DNA of 64,000 bases from Spizellomyces punctatus DAOM BR117 (taxonomy: Eukaryota > Chytridiomycota > Chytridiomycetes > Spizellomycetales > Spizellomycetaceae): positions 124,001 through 188,000 of the forward strand of contig NW_015971545.1 in the NCBI RefSeq assembly GCF_000182565.1, read 5' to 3'. A program made the translations under genes and the position numbers. The notes under the pieces are model-generated. The model was not told where the DNA came from. It saw only the letters and a program-made list of their open reading frames with translations, and did not search any database. This document shows positions 33,892 through 45,800 of this stretch, in pieces (position 1 is the first letter of the stretch; each line of letters starts with the position of its first letter).

Positions 33892-33917
33892 GCGCGATAG
33901 GGACAGATCAACGCCAC
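33892..33917 (+). repeat. 26-base direct repeat, right copy
   Basis: Matches 27619-27644 with two differences in the same orientation. It lies in the upstream region of the phosphorylase kinase regulatory subunit gene. Confidence 0.75.
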
Positions 33918-34127
33918 AACTTAACCAGTATCAATTATCATCAGATCAACCATCGGCGCGACTGCTTTACAAAGCCCATTCCGGTTCAATTTCAAAGCAA
34001 CGACAAAAGTCATCCCATATTCTTAGACCAAGGACAAGGACGTACGGAAAGTACGTCTTTGGTCCAGCTTTTATTTGCTGCACCGGCTCCTCGATACACA
34101 GCATACCCCACCTAGCGAACCGGCATC

Positions 34128-37100
34128 ATGACGATACCGAGCTCAGACGTTCGAAGAGCGTTGGAGAGATACTATTTGGAAATTGCCAGTATTATATTGG
34201 CCCGCCAGAATCCGGCCACGGGATTGGTATGTTTTTTTAGGGTTATAAAGAGTGTGAGCTGGACGACGCCGAAAAAGGTGAAATGTACACGGCATGTCGC
34301 CGGTAACATTGGTGGACAAAAGTCTGCCCAAAGTTATCCTCGATGTTTTCCAACTTAGGGACCATAGGAAAAGCGCGAACAAATAGGAGAGCACGCCGAC
34401 GTTCTCGGTTATTCATGTTTTTCTTTCGGCTTTTTATCTGCAGATACCCGCGTCGGTGGCGATAACCACTCATGGCGATTATCGGGATGCCTGGGTGAGG
34501 TAAGAGAGAGCACTCTCAGCTACGGATAGTATTTTGTGCATTTTCATTTATTGAGGGTTTATCAGAGACAATGTGTATTCGATCTTTGCCGTGTGGGGCC
34601 TGGCGCTCGCATATCGGCGCATTGATGATGATGATGGGAGAGGATGTGAGCGACGTGCTCTAACGCTTGTATGGTGAAACTTTGACGGCTGACGATATGT
34701 TCGGTTATCAGATGAACTGGAGCATGCCACGATAAAGACCATGCGTGGGCTTTTGTCTGCTATGATGCGACAAGCGGATAAGGTGGAACTCTTTAAGAAT
34801 ACTCAAGCTGTTCATCATGCATTACATGCCAAGTAAGGACATGCTGCGGAATAGACCATGTGATTTTGGATGTTCTAATTTACCTTGCAGGTACAATACG
34901 CAAACAGGTGGAACAGTCGTAGGAGATCACGAATGGGGCCACCTCCAACTTGACGCAACCAGTATCTTCCTCCTGGCTCTTGCCCAGATGACGGCAAGTG
35001 GGTTGCGGTTAATTTATACGATGGACGAGGTCCAGTTTGTGCAAAATTTGGTATTTTATATTGAGCGCGCATATAGGTGGGTTGTTTCTGTTTCCGCCTC
35101 TAATTGTGTGAAGATTATTAAGTGTCATCCCTGTACCGCGGATCGTGTTGATGTAGAACTCCTGATTATGGCGTATGGGAGAGAGGAAACAAAGTCAATC
35201 ACGGGCAACCCGAGTTGAATTCGTCGAGTATTGGAATGGCTGTCGCGGCGTTGCAAGCCATCAATGGAATCAACCTCTTTGGAGCAAGAGGTGGACCTTC
35301 ATCGGTACAGAAATAACATACTTTACGCATAGAGTGACTGAGTGACCGACCTCATCGACTGATTCACCAGGTCATACATGTTCTGCCCGACGAACTCACA
35401 CGCAATGCAACTACACTCCAGTCCGCCCTCCCGCGTGAATCCGCGTCAAAAGAAATTGACGCTGCCCTGCTTGCTGTGATCTCTTTTCCAGCATTTGCGG
35501 TACATGATCCACAGCTTGTTGCCCGTACGCGGAACGAGATTGTAAAGAAGTTAGGGGGAAATTACGGGTTTAAACGCTTTTTGAGAGATGGCCATCAGAC
35601 CGTCTTGGAAGACACCACTAGGTGCGTTGAGTTATTTAGTGGAGTCTTGTATTTTAGAGACTAAGATCAGATCACCCCATTTGGTAGGCTGCATTATGAC
35701 CCATCGGAGCTCAAGGTGTTTGAAGGAGTTGAGTCGGAGTGGCCCTTGTTCTATACTTACATGATCCTGGATGGGTAAGACGCACACCTTGTTTTGAGAG
35801 TTGAAACCATATCTGACATGCATTTGTGAAGGCTTTTTCGAGACGATTTCGATCAAGTGAGAGAGTATCGTCGAAAGCTTGATCCATTACTCGTCGATTC
35901 AGCAAGAATTCCCAAATTCAACCGTGAACGCATAGCCCACGCATCGCATCCATCTTCCATGACACGTTCCCCATCTGTCACAAAGCAAACCCTTCCCCCA
36001 GCTCATATGCGTCTGGTCCCAGAGTTATTTATCGTTCCCCGCCAATTGGTGGAAGCAGAGAAAGCTCAGCCGGGCTCACAAGAGCGTGTTCCAAATGAGA
36101 ACGTTCCACTTGTTTGGGCGCAGAGTTTATATATTCTGGGTAACTTGATATACGATGATCTCCTATCGCCTGCAGAATTGGATCCACTTGGTCGTAGAAT
36201 TGCTGCTAGTCGTCGTAAGAGCCATTCAGAAGTGGTTGTTCAGGTGGTACTCTTGTCGGAGGATGAAGAGCTCCAAGAAAAGTTGATGAAATTCGGCTTG
36301 GATACGCAGACAGTTCAAAACTGTGCCCCGGTGACAATTTCACCTCCGTCGGCATTGAGAGATGCGTATACCGCTCTAGGCGAGAATCCAAAATTGGTAG
36401 GCACCTGACATTGGCGAAACTAGTAATTGGCTTATAGGCATTGATTGTGCTTGATATCCAGAAATTGACCGGCAGGCCTAAGCGGCCAATTGGTACCCTC
36501 AGCACTTGCAAATTGTATCGCTGCCAGGGGAGGCTTTATGGTGAGGCTCTTGTTGCTGTCTCTACGATACATGTTAGTTTTTTTTAAAATGATCCTTTTT
36601 GTTTATCAGCGTTCACTCCTCACTTTATGGATAAGGAGGAGTTCTATCTTGTCAGCGACAATGACTATTTGGTTAGTCTTTTTGAACAGGAACTATCGTT
36701 TGTCCGAAACCACTGGTTCTCCACTGGACGACCGACGATGGTCGTCATGCTGACACGTGAAATGCTCGGAGGGCTGCGCGGTGCCGAGCAGAAATCCCAA
36801 GGATGGCGCACGCGTTCTGCCCACAGCAGCAAACGCAACCTTCTGAATTTCATGATGTCCTTGCGATCTGGTAATGTCGGTGGCGTCCGGACACGACTCG
36901 GTCGCCTGGGTGATATGATCAATACCGCTTGCATTGAGAGTTTGGACTTCCTTGTGAGTGCTGAGAACAGTGACTACGAGGACTGGGCCACGTTGTTGAA
37001 GGGAGAAGAGACTTGTTTGGAGGCTTCCAGACTGTCGTATTCGGAGCACGATACAGAAGAGACGAGCAAAGAGCGAATACATTCCGCGGGATCGTTACCT

Positions 37101-39757
37101 CGAAGAAGGATCCGACGACGTGGAAGTATGGATTTAATGAACCCGAAAAGTCCCTTGGCGAGCCCCTGGTATACTGATGAGCCTTTATTGAGCGATTCGT
37201 TCATGCTTCATGATCATGTAGACCATGATCAGAGACCTGCAATGGGTCTCGTAGAAGAACAACCCATCAGAGTGCATTCACCTATTCGTGGTCTAGCCAC
37301 GAACTTGTTTGAAGACAAGCAAACTGATGGAGCTGTGACCACGGACGGTGAACCTGCTCGGACCGACGGTGAATCAGAAAAGGACAGCGCTCAGAGCGGG
37401 ACTCCCCCAGAAGTTCTCACTTTGACACTCAATGACCCAGATCGTGTGGATGAAGCCATCCAGCTTCTGGAGCGATCTGCGAATTTATACGATCAAATCG
37501 ATCTATTGCACTACCTCCAGTCTTGTCAAGGGCTGGATTATTACATCAAAAACCTCGGTACAATCTCCAGCCTGCTGGAAGAAGTGTACGTCAAGGCAAT
37601 GCATTTGCGACAATGGAGCATTGTGCGGCAGGCGGCAGGGTTGTTGAAGAAGGTTGTCAACTCGTTGACGATCAATGTGGCGGATCTTTTGATTCGTCAG
37701 CGCCCTGTAACAGTGGGCTTTGGAACAGAGGAGACATTTATCACTTCTCCAATGAACCCGGGAGCTTTGAAAGAGTTGATTTATCAACATTGGTACGTCA
37801 TTTTGTGAGTCGTGACCGGATTCCCAGTTGACCTGTGACTGACTTACCTGTGGCAAAACAGCGCCAGCGATGTACGGGAAGCGCCGCTGGTACAAGAGGT
37901 TTTAACTTACCTCGGCTCGTTCATTCGGGGAAATCCACACATGTTCGAAGGTATCATGCGTATTCGCACGCACTTTTTCATCATTGCGATGAGAGAAGAG
38001 ATTTCGCGCTTGAAAGGCTGCAACGAAGAAGAAGCTGTAGAACATCTTATGCAGCTTAGTCCCTACGAAATGAAGAGCGTGCTTGGTCAAGTGCTGGCTG
38101 CTCACGACAATTGTAATGCACCGGATGCAGCGCCGGGATTGTCCTCTGTGGCTCGTTGGAAACATCTTGGCCATGTACAGGTACAGGGAACCGAGTCAAC
38201 TTCATTGAGGCTTTCGAACATTGGAGCCAATTTGCCCACCGAATTGGCGATCAGCGTCCAATCCGCTGGATTTGCGGCTGGCAATTTTGCAAAGATTGAA
38301 GTTAAGCGGGATGGAGCCATTCAAGCCATCCGAGGTGCGCTCGGACGTGGATTGAATGTCGCGGTTTTAGATCCGTTGGATGGAACGGTTTTAGAAAGGG
38401 TGTCATTTGATACTCACATTTCCAAGGAAGAGTCGGAAGATTTCGCGAAATTGGTTGAATGGCTGGAGCCGGGAATGATTGTCGTTGTGGCTGCGATGGA
38501 TGATGCAACGGATCATTTGACAGATACCGCTCTGTCGGCTTGTGAGAGGTTAGGATCCGCTCAAGTGAGGAACGTAAAGTACCGAGACTCGTGGTGCATC
38601 ATTGGTGAAAAGGGTGCCGAAAAGGGCTCTGTACCAGAATCGCATCGTTCTGCAGACAAAGGTCCTACAGACGTGCTGACACGGGACATTGATCTTGGGC
38701 AGCGTCGGAAGAGTATTTTGAATCACGGAGGAACAACATCGAATGCGACGGCGATGACACTGTTGTTGCCTTCGCAGGGCAGGTGGTTGAGGCGCCGAAA
38801 GAATGATGGGGCTTTGAATCGCGTCCCACCAGACTTTTATCCAAAGGTTTGGAATGTTTTGAGTCGAACGGAAGGGATTGTGGTTGGGAAACAGTTTCTG
38901 CCGAGCAATCCAACAGTGTATGAAAAGACTGCAGAGGAACTGAATTTTGGTAAGTATTTTGCAATATTTATGTTTTGAATTTCATTGGCGCTGACAAGCC
39001 TCTTTGTCCAGCTCTGCAAGTGGAATCTCTCCTCGACGTTATCCGCGATCCGGCCGAGCGACAAGTCGCTGCAGAGTGTCTCATGGTCATTTCTCGCATT
39101 GGTGAACGGAACCCTGAGATTCAACTTCGAAAAGGTCGACTGGATCTCATGTCCATTATTCGGGACGCCATCGAGACCTTTTGGAATCAATGGGTCAAGG
39201 AACATGCGTCTTCCCAACAGCCATCTGTTCAAGCGTCGCAACAAACCGATAAAGAGGGAACAGGGGAGATACCCAATCTTGTTCAGCAAGTCATGTCCCC
39301 GCTGCAACCACCTCTAATGAGTCGCACCTCTGGACGATCGTTGAGTGGGTTGAGCGTCAACACCAATGTCGGAGAGGGCCGCTTAAACTCCTCCACAGCA
39401 CTTTACGCAAATTTAGAATGCACACCAGCGCAACAAGCTGGGCTCCTTTCTCAGCCATCCAGTGCCACCTTTACCAATTTCCCCAGTTTGCCTGCTCAAT
39501 CTGGAACCAACAATGTGGGCAATGACTGGAGTTTTGAACGCAATGAGCGGATTGCCCGACGCTTGTTTTTCGATTTGCCTCAGGATGCGATATCGTCCAC
39601 AACGTCCTCGTCCTTTGCAGGATCGGAGACGGATTCTGCATTGGGGAGTATGAGTACGACCTCGTCTACTGTTCATGAAATCGGAGGCACTATGGAATTT
39701 TTAGCGGGTAGCTGTGTGAAGTTGCTCTGTGATGTCAAACTTGGAGGGGGATTTTGA
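34128..39757 (+). CDS. PHKA: Phosphorylase kinase regulatory subunit (alpha/beta type) with ILEI-like domain
   Basis: Thirteen exons join in phase to 1,562 residues; animal alpha subunits are about 1,230. N-terminal GH15-like (glucoamylase-like) domain: [89 protein letters not shown]. The middle follows the animal protein ([32 protein letters not shown]). Then a helical region with [14 protein letters not shown]. Residues 1065-1205 look like an ILEI/FAM3 domain ([45 protein letters not shown]). The C-terminal region resumes with [16 protein letters not shown]. The end (DVKLGGGF) lacks the animal CAAX box. In animals this subunit restrains the kinase that activates glycogen phosphorylase and relays cAMP and calcium signals. 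No catalytic gamma subunit is in the window. Confidence 0.93.
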
Positions 39758-40943
39758 GACGAAGATGCAGTTCAAGGGAGATGTTGGAATTTGAGGTGTC
39801 TCTCTGGTGCTTGAACCGAGAGAATTTATTTACGGACCAATGACTTGTGTATGTAGATGTTTTTTCCCCCAATGGGTATGTACATCAAATGTGACGGGAC
39901 CAGTCTATCATATCACTATCGATTGGGACATGCACAGAATCCATAGGCACAATATTGCCCAACAATGCCTCATTGTGGCCATCCAGTAAAAGATATCAAG
40001 GGTTTCCTATACCTTGGACCTCGAACCATCTTTTGTTCTTTGCCCGTCCCACAAACAAGTGATTTTGCTGCCTGTGACGTGCGCTAGTGTCCCCTCTGTT
40101 CATCAGCTATGGAGATTAAAAGTTGTGTGTGTGTGTGTCGCAGCCCAAAACTTGTTTGTTCCAATAAATGGTAAAAGGCCGCTGGACGTGCATCGCTACT
40201 ACTACATCACCAAAGCAGAGGCCACCCCGAGGTAACCAGCGGTGGCTACGAGCCTGGTACTCTTAAAACCGGGAACTCGTCTGAAAAAACGTTTGCCTCT
40301 CGCTGTTTTTGCGCATGGGTTTCAATGCAATGACGCCTGACAGCGACACCTGGGGACAAAAAGGTGTTCCAAAACCCCCCAAGTGTCCAGAGGCCCGGAC
40401 TCGGTGCCTTCAATCATGTGAAGTGGCTTGTGCTCCAAATGTGACGCACAAGTGCCACCGCGTGGCTTGTGGACTATCAGCGACGCATCTGATTGGACGG
40501 CCAAGGTGCGGCCTACTTTAAAACGTGTTTCAAAAGCGTTTTACCTGATCGAGCGTCTGCGCCACTTCATAAGCAAAGTTAGAGTGTTGAAACTGGAAGG
40601 AAACGACGACGACGACGACAGGGGGATTTTTGCTTTTAGGTTTTCTTCCTTTAGGTTTTCTTCTTGCTGGAATTTGTCCTTTGTTGTCGAGATTTGCATC
40701 TGCGTTCTTTGGACACTTGCAAAAGCATTCAAGCGTTTTTTTTACTCTTCGGCACACACACACACACACACACACAGATTTACAGAGGTTTTGGCCGTTC
40801 ACGGATCGTGTTCGCCAAAGGGTTTGTTTCTCCGACTTCTATGCCCTCTTTGATAGAGCGCTCGTCACGGCTTAAAAGGAGGTGTAAGGTGTCCGCTGGA
40901 GGCAAACGTAAGTGGAAAACGTATAAAGACAAAGGGCAGAGTT
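39758..40943. other. Intergenic between phosphorylase kinase and SH3 protein genes
   Basis: About 1.2 kb with a CA microsatellite at 40753-40776. Open frames are short and overlapping. Part of it may be an upstream exon of the SH3 protein, because that gene's apparent first exon has no signal peptide although the protein has a membrane segment. Confidence 0.45.
40753..40776 (+). repeat. (CA)12 microsatellite
   Basis: Twelve CA units in the stretch upstream of the SH3 membrane protein. Confidence 0.95.
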
Positions 40944-42428
40944 TTGGGGCGAGATGAATCTGACTTTATGAAAATAGGATCGAGGTGTCATAGATCACAA
41001 AATCATGGCTCTAAAAAGAAGCGTCCGATCCCAACGCCCACCATTATCAACCCTGGCGGGGCAGGCGGTCCTATTCGAATCACCTTTACCATTCCACTGC
41101 CAACGAAACCAACCGTCACGGTGATTGGCACTTCGCGACCTCCCATCGTAACACCCATCACCACCATCCTAGAAACCATTCCCAATCCAACCTTCTTTCC
41201 ATCCTTACCGACACCTAGCCCTTCTCCTACACTGCTACCTCTGCCTCCACCTTTACCTACATTTTCATCATCATCATCCTCCTCATCATCATCTTCATCA
41301 GGATCAACGCCAGAACCAACAGTGTTGCCTTCCAACCCCTCACCTACCGACACCCCAAGCCCAAAGGGACCAAGTAATAAAGTAACCGAGCGGCCGACGA
41401 TAGGCTCTTTTCCCACAATCACGCCAACCGGTATCCCTCTCCCAATAGGTTCCAATCCCGGTCTTTCACCCGTTGAGCGAAACGGTATCATCTTGGCCGC
41501 TGTCGCACTTTTGATAATAGGTGCCATTCTAGCATTTTGCTGCGTGAGAAGAAGGAACCGCCGACAATCACAGCAACTAGCAGCAGCTCGTGCCGAGGAC
41601 AGCAATCTCATGGACGGAGCTGCATCGTTGGGCCGAGCCGACAGTGATTTTATCGCATACAGTAGGCCACCTGTTAGTGGGTCCATCAACGGTGCCGGTG
41701 AAAGGGATTCATTAGATATGGGTACGCCGGAAATGTCGGCGCTGGAACGACCGACCACGACCAACACCATCACCGGAATCGTGGACAGATACAATAGCAC
41801 AGCACCTAATCTCGGAGCAGCCGGAGTAATGGGAGCAGCAGCACTAGGCGCAGGCGCCGTTGTGCTCCCCAAAGGCAAACAACGAGACTCGAACGGAACC
41901 ATCACGCGCGACGCGAGTCCAGGCAACCCCAGCGCACTCCCCATGTACCGATTCTCCAAACTATCATTTTCAGATAGTAATGGACAAGAACCTATCGTCC
42001 CTCCCGAACAGATGGCCTTTACACCCACCCCCACACCGCTCGACATCTCCCAACCTTCCGCACCAGGCTCACCCCAACCCTACAACTACACCATTCTCCA
42101 CGGCTGGATTCCACAACGCTCGGATGAATTATTATTAGAATCCGGGGACGCTGTGGCCGTTTATCAGGTGTTTGAAGATGCGTGGTGTGAGGGTGTGTGT
42201 GAGCGAACGGGGTTAGTAGGAATGTTCCCTATGGCATGTTTGAGAGATCCGAGGGGGGAGTCGGTGTCTGGGACGTCGCAGAGGGAACGATCGGTCGCGG
42301 GAAGTGTAGCGAGCTTTTTTGATGGGTTTAAAGGGGTAGAATCAAAGTTGGAGGAAGGAGGTCCAAAGAGGTATTCGAGTGTGTACACTGTGCCGACGTC
42401 GGGTAGGAATCAGGATGGGGAGGAGTAA
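40944..42428 (+). CDS. Fus1-like single-pass membrane protein with C-terminal SH3 domain
   Basis: A single open frame of 494 residues, possibly missing a 5' exon. Residues 25-175 are rich in Pro/Thr/Ser (likely O-glycosylated and extracellular), including a poly-Ser run at about 108-120 coded by TCA/TCC/TCT repeats. One membrane helix follows (ILAAVALLIIGAILAFCC, about 180-200) with basic residues RRRNRR on its cytosolic side. The C-terminal part holds an SH3 domain at about 383-440: LHGWIPQRSDELLLESGDAV, then WCEGVCERTGLVGMFP. This order is that of yeast Fus1, a mating or polarity membrane scaffold. No signal peptide is visible at the 40944 ATG. A different function in wall sensing is equally possible. 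The minus-strand open frame over the same stretch is a shadow. Confidence 0.75.
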   Translation: MGRDESDFMKIGSRCHRSQNHGSKKKRPIPTPTIINPGGAGGPIRITFTIPLPTKPTVTVIGTSRPPIVTPITTILETIPNPTFFPSLPTPSPSPTLLPLPPPLPTFSSSSSSSSSSSSGSTPEPTVLPSNPSPTDTPSPKGPSNKVTERPTIGSFPTITPTGIPLPIGSNPGLSPVERNGIILAAVALLIIGAILAFCCVRRRNRRQSQQLAAARAEDSNLMDGAASLGRADSDFIAYSRPPVSGSINGAGERDSLDMGTPEMSALERPTTTNTITGIVDRYNSTAPNLGAAGVMGAAALGAGAVVLPKGKQRDSNGTITRDASPGNPSALPMYRFSKLSFSDSNGQEPIVPPEQMAFTPTPTPLDISQPSAPGSPQPYNYTILHGWIPQRSDELLLESGDAVAVYQVFEDAWCEGVCERTGLVGMFPMACLRDPRGESVSGTSQRERSVAGSVASFFDGFKGVESKLEEGGPKRYSSVYTVPTSGRNQDGEE

Positions 42429-42894
42429 AGGTTGGTAGCTGTAACATTTAGGTAGTTGCTTTTGACATTTACTTTTGGAAAGTGGGACTGTTTGGTTTTT
42501 ATTTTTTTTTTTCCTACTTGCCTGTTCTTGTTGGTTTGGTGCATATTGCATACATGTAAGATTGTATATTTCTTGTATCATTTGTGCAGAGAACAATGTA
42601 CATTCTTTGATGGTTGTGATGGACTGCAATTCTTCCTAATTTCGGGTGCTTCATTTCCAAGGCAAAAGTCATTACGTTTTCCTTTCTTCAATCAACTCAA
42701 CCGTTTACAATCTTGGATTAAAAACGTAGAGCACATTCTGGCAAGTGCATGACACTATACTTCTAGGTGCTCGTCTATATTTTTACAATGTGCTTCCAAT
42801 AGTGTTATAATTGGCGACAACAGTAATTGTCCAGGAGATGTCATATAGTAACAAACCATAGCCAAACAAAAAAAAAAGTTCCAAAATATCACAA
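42429..42894. other. Convergent intergenic stretch
   Basis: About 470 bases between the 3' ends of the SH3 gene (+) and the ankyrin/coiled-coil gene (-). It is AT-rich and holds only the two 3' flanks as far as I can see. Confidence 0.5.
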
Positions 42895-45800
42895 TCATGC
42901 CAATACACTCATAACTCTCTTTGAATCCGATCGATCACCCTGCCCAACACGCATCTTGAATCTCTCCAATTCAGAATTCAATTCCCGAATCTGCTTCTCA
43001 TATGCTGCTTTAAGAGCCGTTTGGTTTTTAATCCACCCTTTTTCAACCTGCACGCGTTCTTGGGTGTGTTGTTCGAGTTTAACGACGATGGCGCGGACTT
43101 TGGCGTCGTAGGTGCGTTGGGCAGTCAGGTGGGCGGATTGGAGGGCATGTTTAAGGTGGGAGATTTGGGTTCGGAGGCGTGTGGTTTCATTGTTGTTTGT
43201 AGGTTGGGAGAGGGTGTACTGAAGTCGAGCTTTTTCTTCAAGAAGAGTTTGGATTTTAGAGTTGGCTTCGTTGAGTTGCGTTGGTGTGGGTTGGTCTCGG
43301 ATGGATTGGAGGGTGTTGAGGAGGGTTTGGATACGGGTTTCAGAGGACTGTCGGTGTTGTTCTAAATAAGAGATGTGCGATTGAAGTTGGGATCGGGTTT
43401 GGGAGAGGGTAGCAATTTCAGTTTGGAGGGTCGTGTAAGTTTTTTCAGCTCGTATTTCAATTTCTTTGCGAAGGGTGCGTTCAGATTCGAGTTGGATTTC
43501 CAGTCTTGTTTTGTCTTGGAGGAGGGTGGGATCGGGGGGTGGATTGGAAGAGAGTTGGTTGAGTCGTTTGGTGAGAGTGGCGAGCTCGGTTTCTCGAGTA
43601 TGCAAAAGAGAGCGTTGGGACTCCAGTTCTCGTTCCAATGTAGACCGTTGATGCTCCCAGGTTGTTTTGGACGTTTTCCAACCATCCAATTCCAACTTGC
43701 TCGCATGAACCTCTTTTTCGAGGACGAGGATACGAGACTCGGCTTCCTCTCGTCCTCGCTCAACCTTTCTCAATGCATCTCTGTTTTGTTTTTCAATCCC
43801 CTTGATCTCGTCTTGAGCAGCTGAAACCAATTCTTCCAACCTCCGCTTTTCGGTCTCCCATTTCAATTTCAGTTGACTCCATTCAGCGGCTTCCCGTGCA
43901 GAGTTCTCCAACAGAGACCTGACAAACCTGTTTTCTTCTTCCAGTCGCAAATGCTCGACTTCAAGGGTTGTAAGCGTTTGTTTGAGATCCAAGAGTGTTC
44001 GCTCGTGATCGGTGCGTTCTTTTGTAAGAAGGATTTCGAGGTCGGATTTTTCGTTCCAGGTTTTACGGGATGTGGATTGAGTTTCCGTAAGGGAGGCCGA
44101 AAGAGTTTTGTTTGTGTTTTCCAAGTCGCCCAGCGTTTGAAGCGTTGATTTCAATTTTGCTTGGGTTTCTTCGAGTTGGGATTGGAGGGATTGAGTTCGA
44201 GCGGTATAGGTAGCCAACTCATCTGAAAGAACGTTTATTTTTTGAGCGTACTCTTCCGATTGGAGTATTGTCGCTTGATTAGCCTTCTCCGCATCGCTTA
44301 CGGCCTGGGTGAGGCGTGCCTCCAGTTCCGTTTTCAAATCACTCAACCGGCGTACTTGATCTTCCAATTCACTGATTCGTGTTATGGGGATCTGGGAGTG
44401 AGACGAGAGATCCAGTATGTGTTGACGTGCACGGTCGTTTTCAGAGGTCAAGTCTGAGATTTTAGCGAGGAGGTTCTTGTTTTGGGTTTGGAGGGAGGTG
44501 ATGGTAGATGCAAGTGTACTTATTTTGGATTCCATGGCTGCTTTGTCTGTCTCGTGTTGCTGGTGTGCCATGTTCAGGAGATTGGTCAGGTTCGTCCGGA
44601 TTGTAAGTGGGATGTGGGAGGTGGTTTGGAGATGAGTGATGAGGGTACCCAGAGTGGGTTGGGTATCGAGTAATTGAACCAAATCACGATCAAAACGAGT
44701 CGTTTCCTGGTCTTTTTGTGATCGCTCTTGTTCAAGGGTTTGTTTGAGAGCCGTTATCATCTCCTCATATTCCGTCTTGATGGTTTCTACTCGTTCATTC
44801 CACTCTTGCTCGCGCTCTTGCATGGATGTCGTGTTGGCCGCTTCGCTTTGCTCGACTTTTAGGATCCATTCCCGTCGTTCAGCTTCCATCGTCTTGGTTT
44901 GCATCTCCAGGGCCTCCTTGAGGCTATCAATCTCTGCAACAAGACTCCGTTCCCATTCCCCTCGTTGAGCTTCCCCGCCTCGCGTTGCCTCCAATTCATG
45001 TCGAAGGGCCTCCATCTCTGTTAGCAACACCCCTTCCCGATCACGTCGTTCAAGAATCTCACGGTTCTTGGTCTCCAATTCCTCTTTGAGCTGCTCAAGA
45101 CGATCCACAAGGTCCTGTTCCCGTTCTTGTTGTTCAGCAAGCTCACGTTCTCGTACCGCCAGTTGTTCTTCGAGACCCCCAACCTGCGCACCCAGCGTCT
45201 CATTCAACCGCCGATAGTCTTCCGCGAGTGAGCGGGCGGTATCCAAGTCATGAGATTGGGAATGAAGGGTGTGGGTCAACGTGTCGATGGTGGATTGATG
45301 GGATTGGAGATCAAGTGCCGTAGATGCAGTTAAACGTTCGAGATGGGACTCAGCGTCCATGGCACGTTGTTGCAAAGTGTTCAAATCAGACTGTAAGGAA
45401 TTGATCGTGTTCTCTTGAGTTTGGGATAAGGACTGGAGGGTTTCGAGTGCGGTTTCGAGAGACTGGATGCGGGTGGTGTGTTGGTGTGTTTCCTCTGCAT
45501 GGGCTTTTTGAAGGTCGGAGAGATTGGTTTCGAGGTCAGAGACAGTAGCCAAGATGGCAGTGTGTTCTGCTTCGCGAGATTGACGAAGGGATTTTTCGTG
45601 GGTGAGGGATTGGGTTAGGGTTTTGAGTTCAGTGTCGTAGTGGTTGAGGAGTGTCAAGAGGTCTTCTTGGGTGGGGTTTGTTTGCTGTTGGTCGGTAGAA
45701 ATGGGTGGAGTCGTGAGGTCTTTAATCTGTTGACGGAGGGTTTCGATTTGTCTGTTTCGGGATTCAATGGCGAGGGATTCGGATTGGAGTTCTTGACGGA

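Larger units (their letters stand above)
27459..34127. other. Gene-poor accessory stretch with decayed repeats
   Basis: About 6.7 kb between two intact conserved genes with no gene I can defend. It contains several short coding-like fragments repeated in both orientations, a 13-C tract, and a 26-base motif found once near each end. The fragments have stop codons or frame changes. The part between 27700 and 29150 and the part between 30950 and 32030 look like unique AT-richer sequence; nothing more is visible there. A possible tiny spliced frame starts at 28212 (MDDELAEFVVQ) but is unsupported. Confidence 0.6.

Noticed and set aside
34022-34064. Imperfect hairpin (GGACAAGGACGTAC .. GTACGTCTTTGGTCC) before the phosphorylase kinase gene
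   Set aside because: Short and imperfect, with no T-run, conserved element or known regulator to support a function.
40753-40776. CA repeat considered as a CRISPR-like or regulatory array
   Set aside because: A plain dinucleotide microsatellite with no spacers.
41003-42046. 347-codon minus-strand open frame over the SH3 protein gene
   Set aside because: It mirrors a Pro/Thr/Ser-rich coding frame, has no domain, and the plus strand carries a clear membrane helix and SH3 domain.
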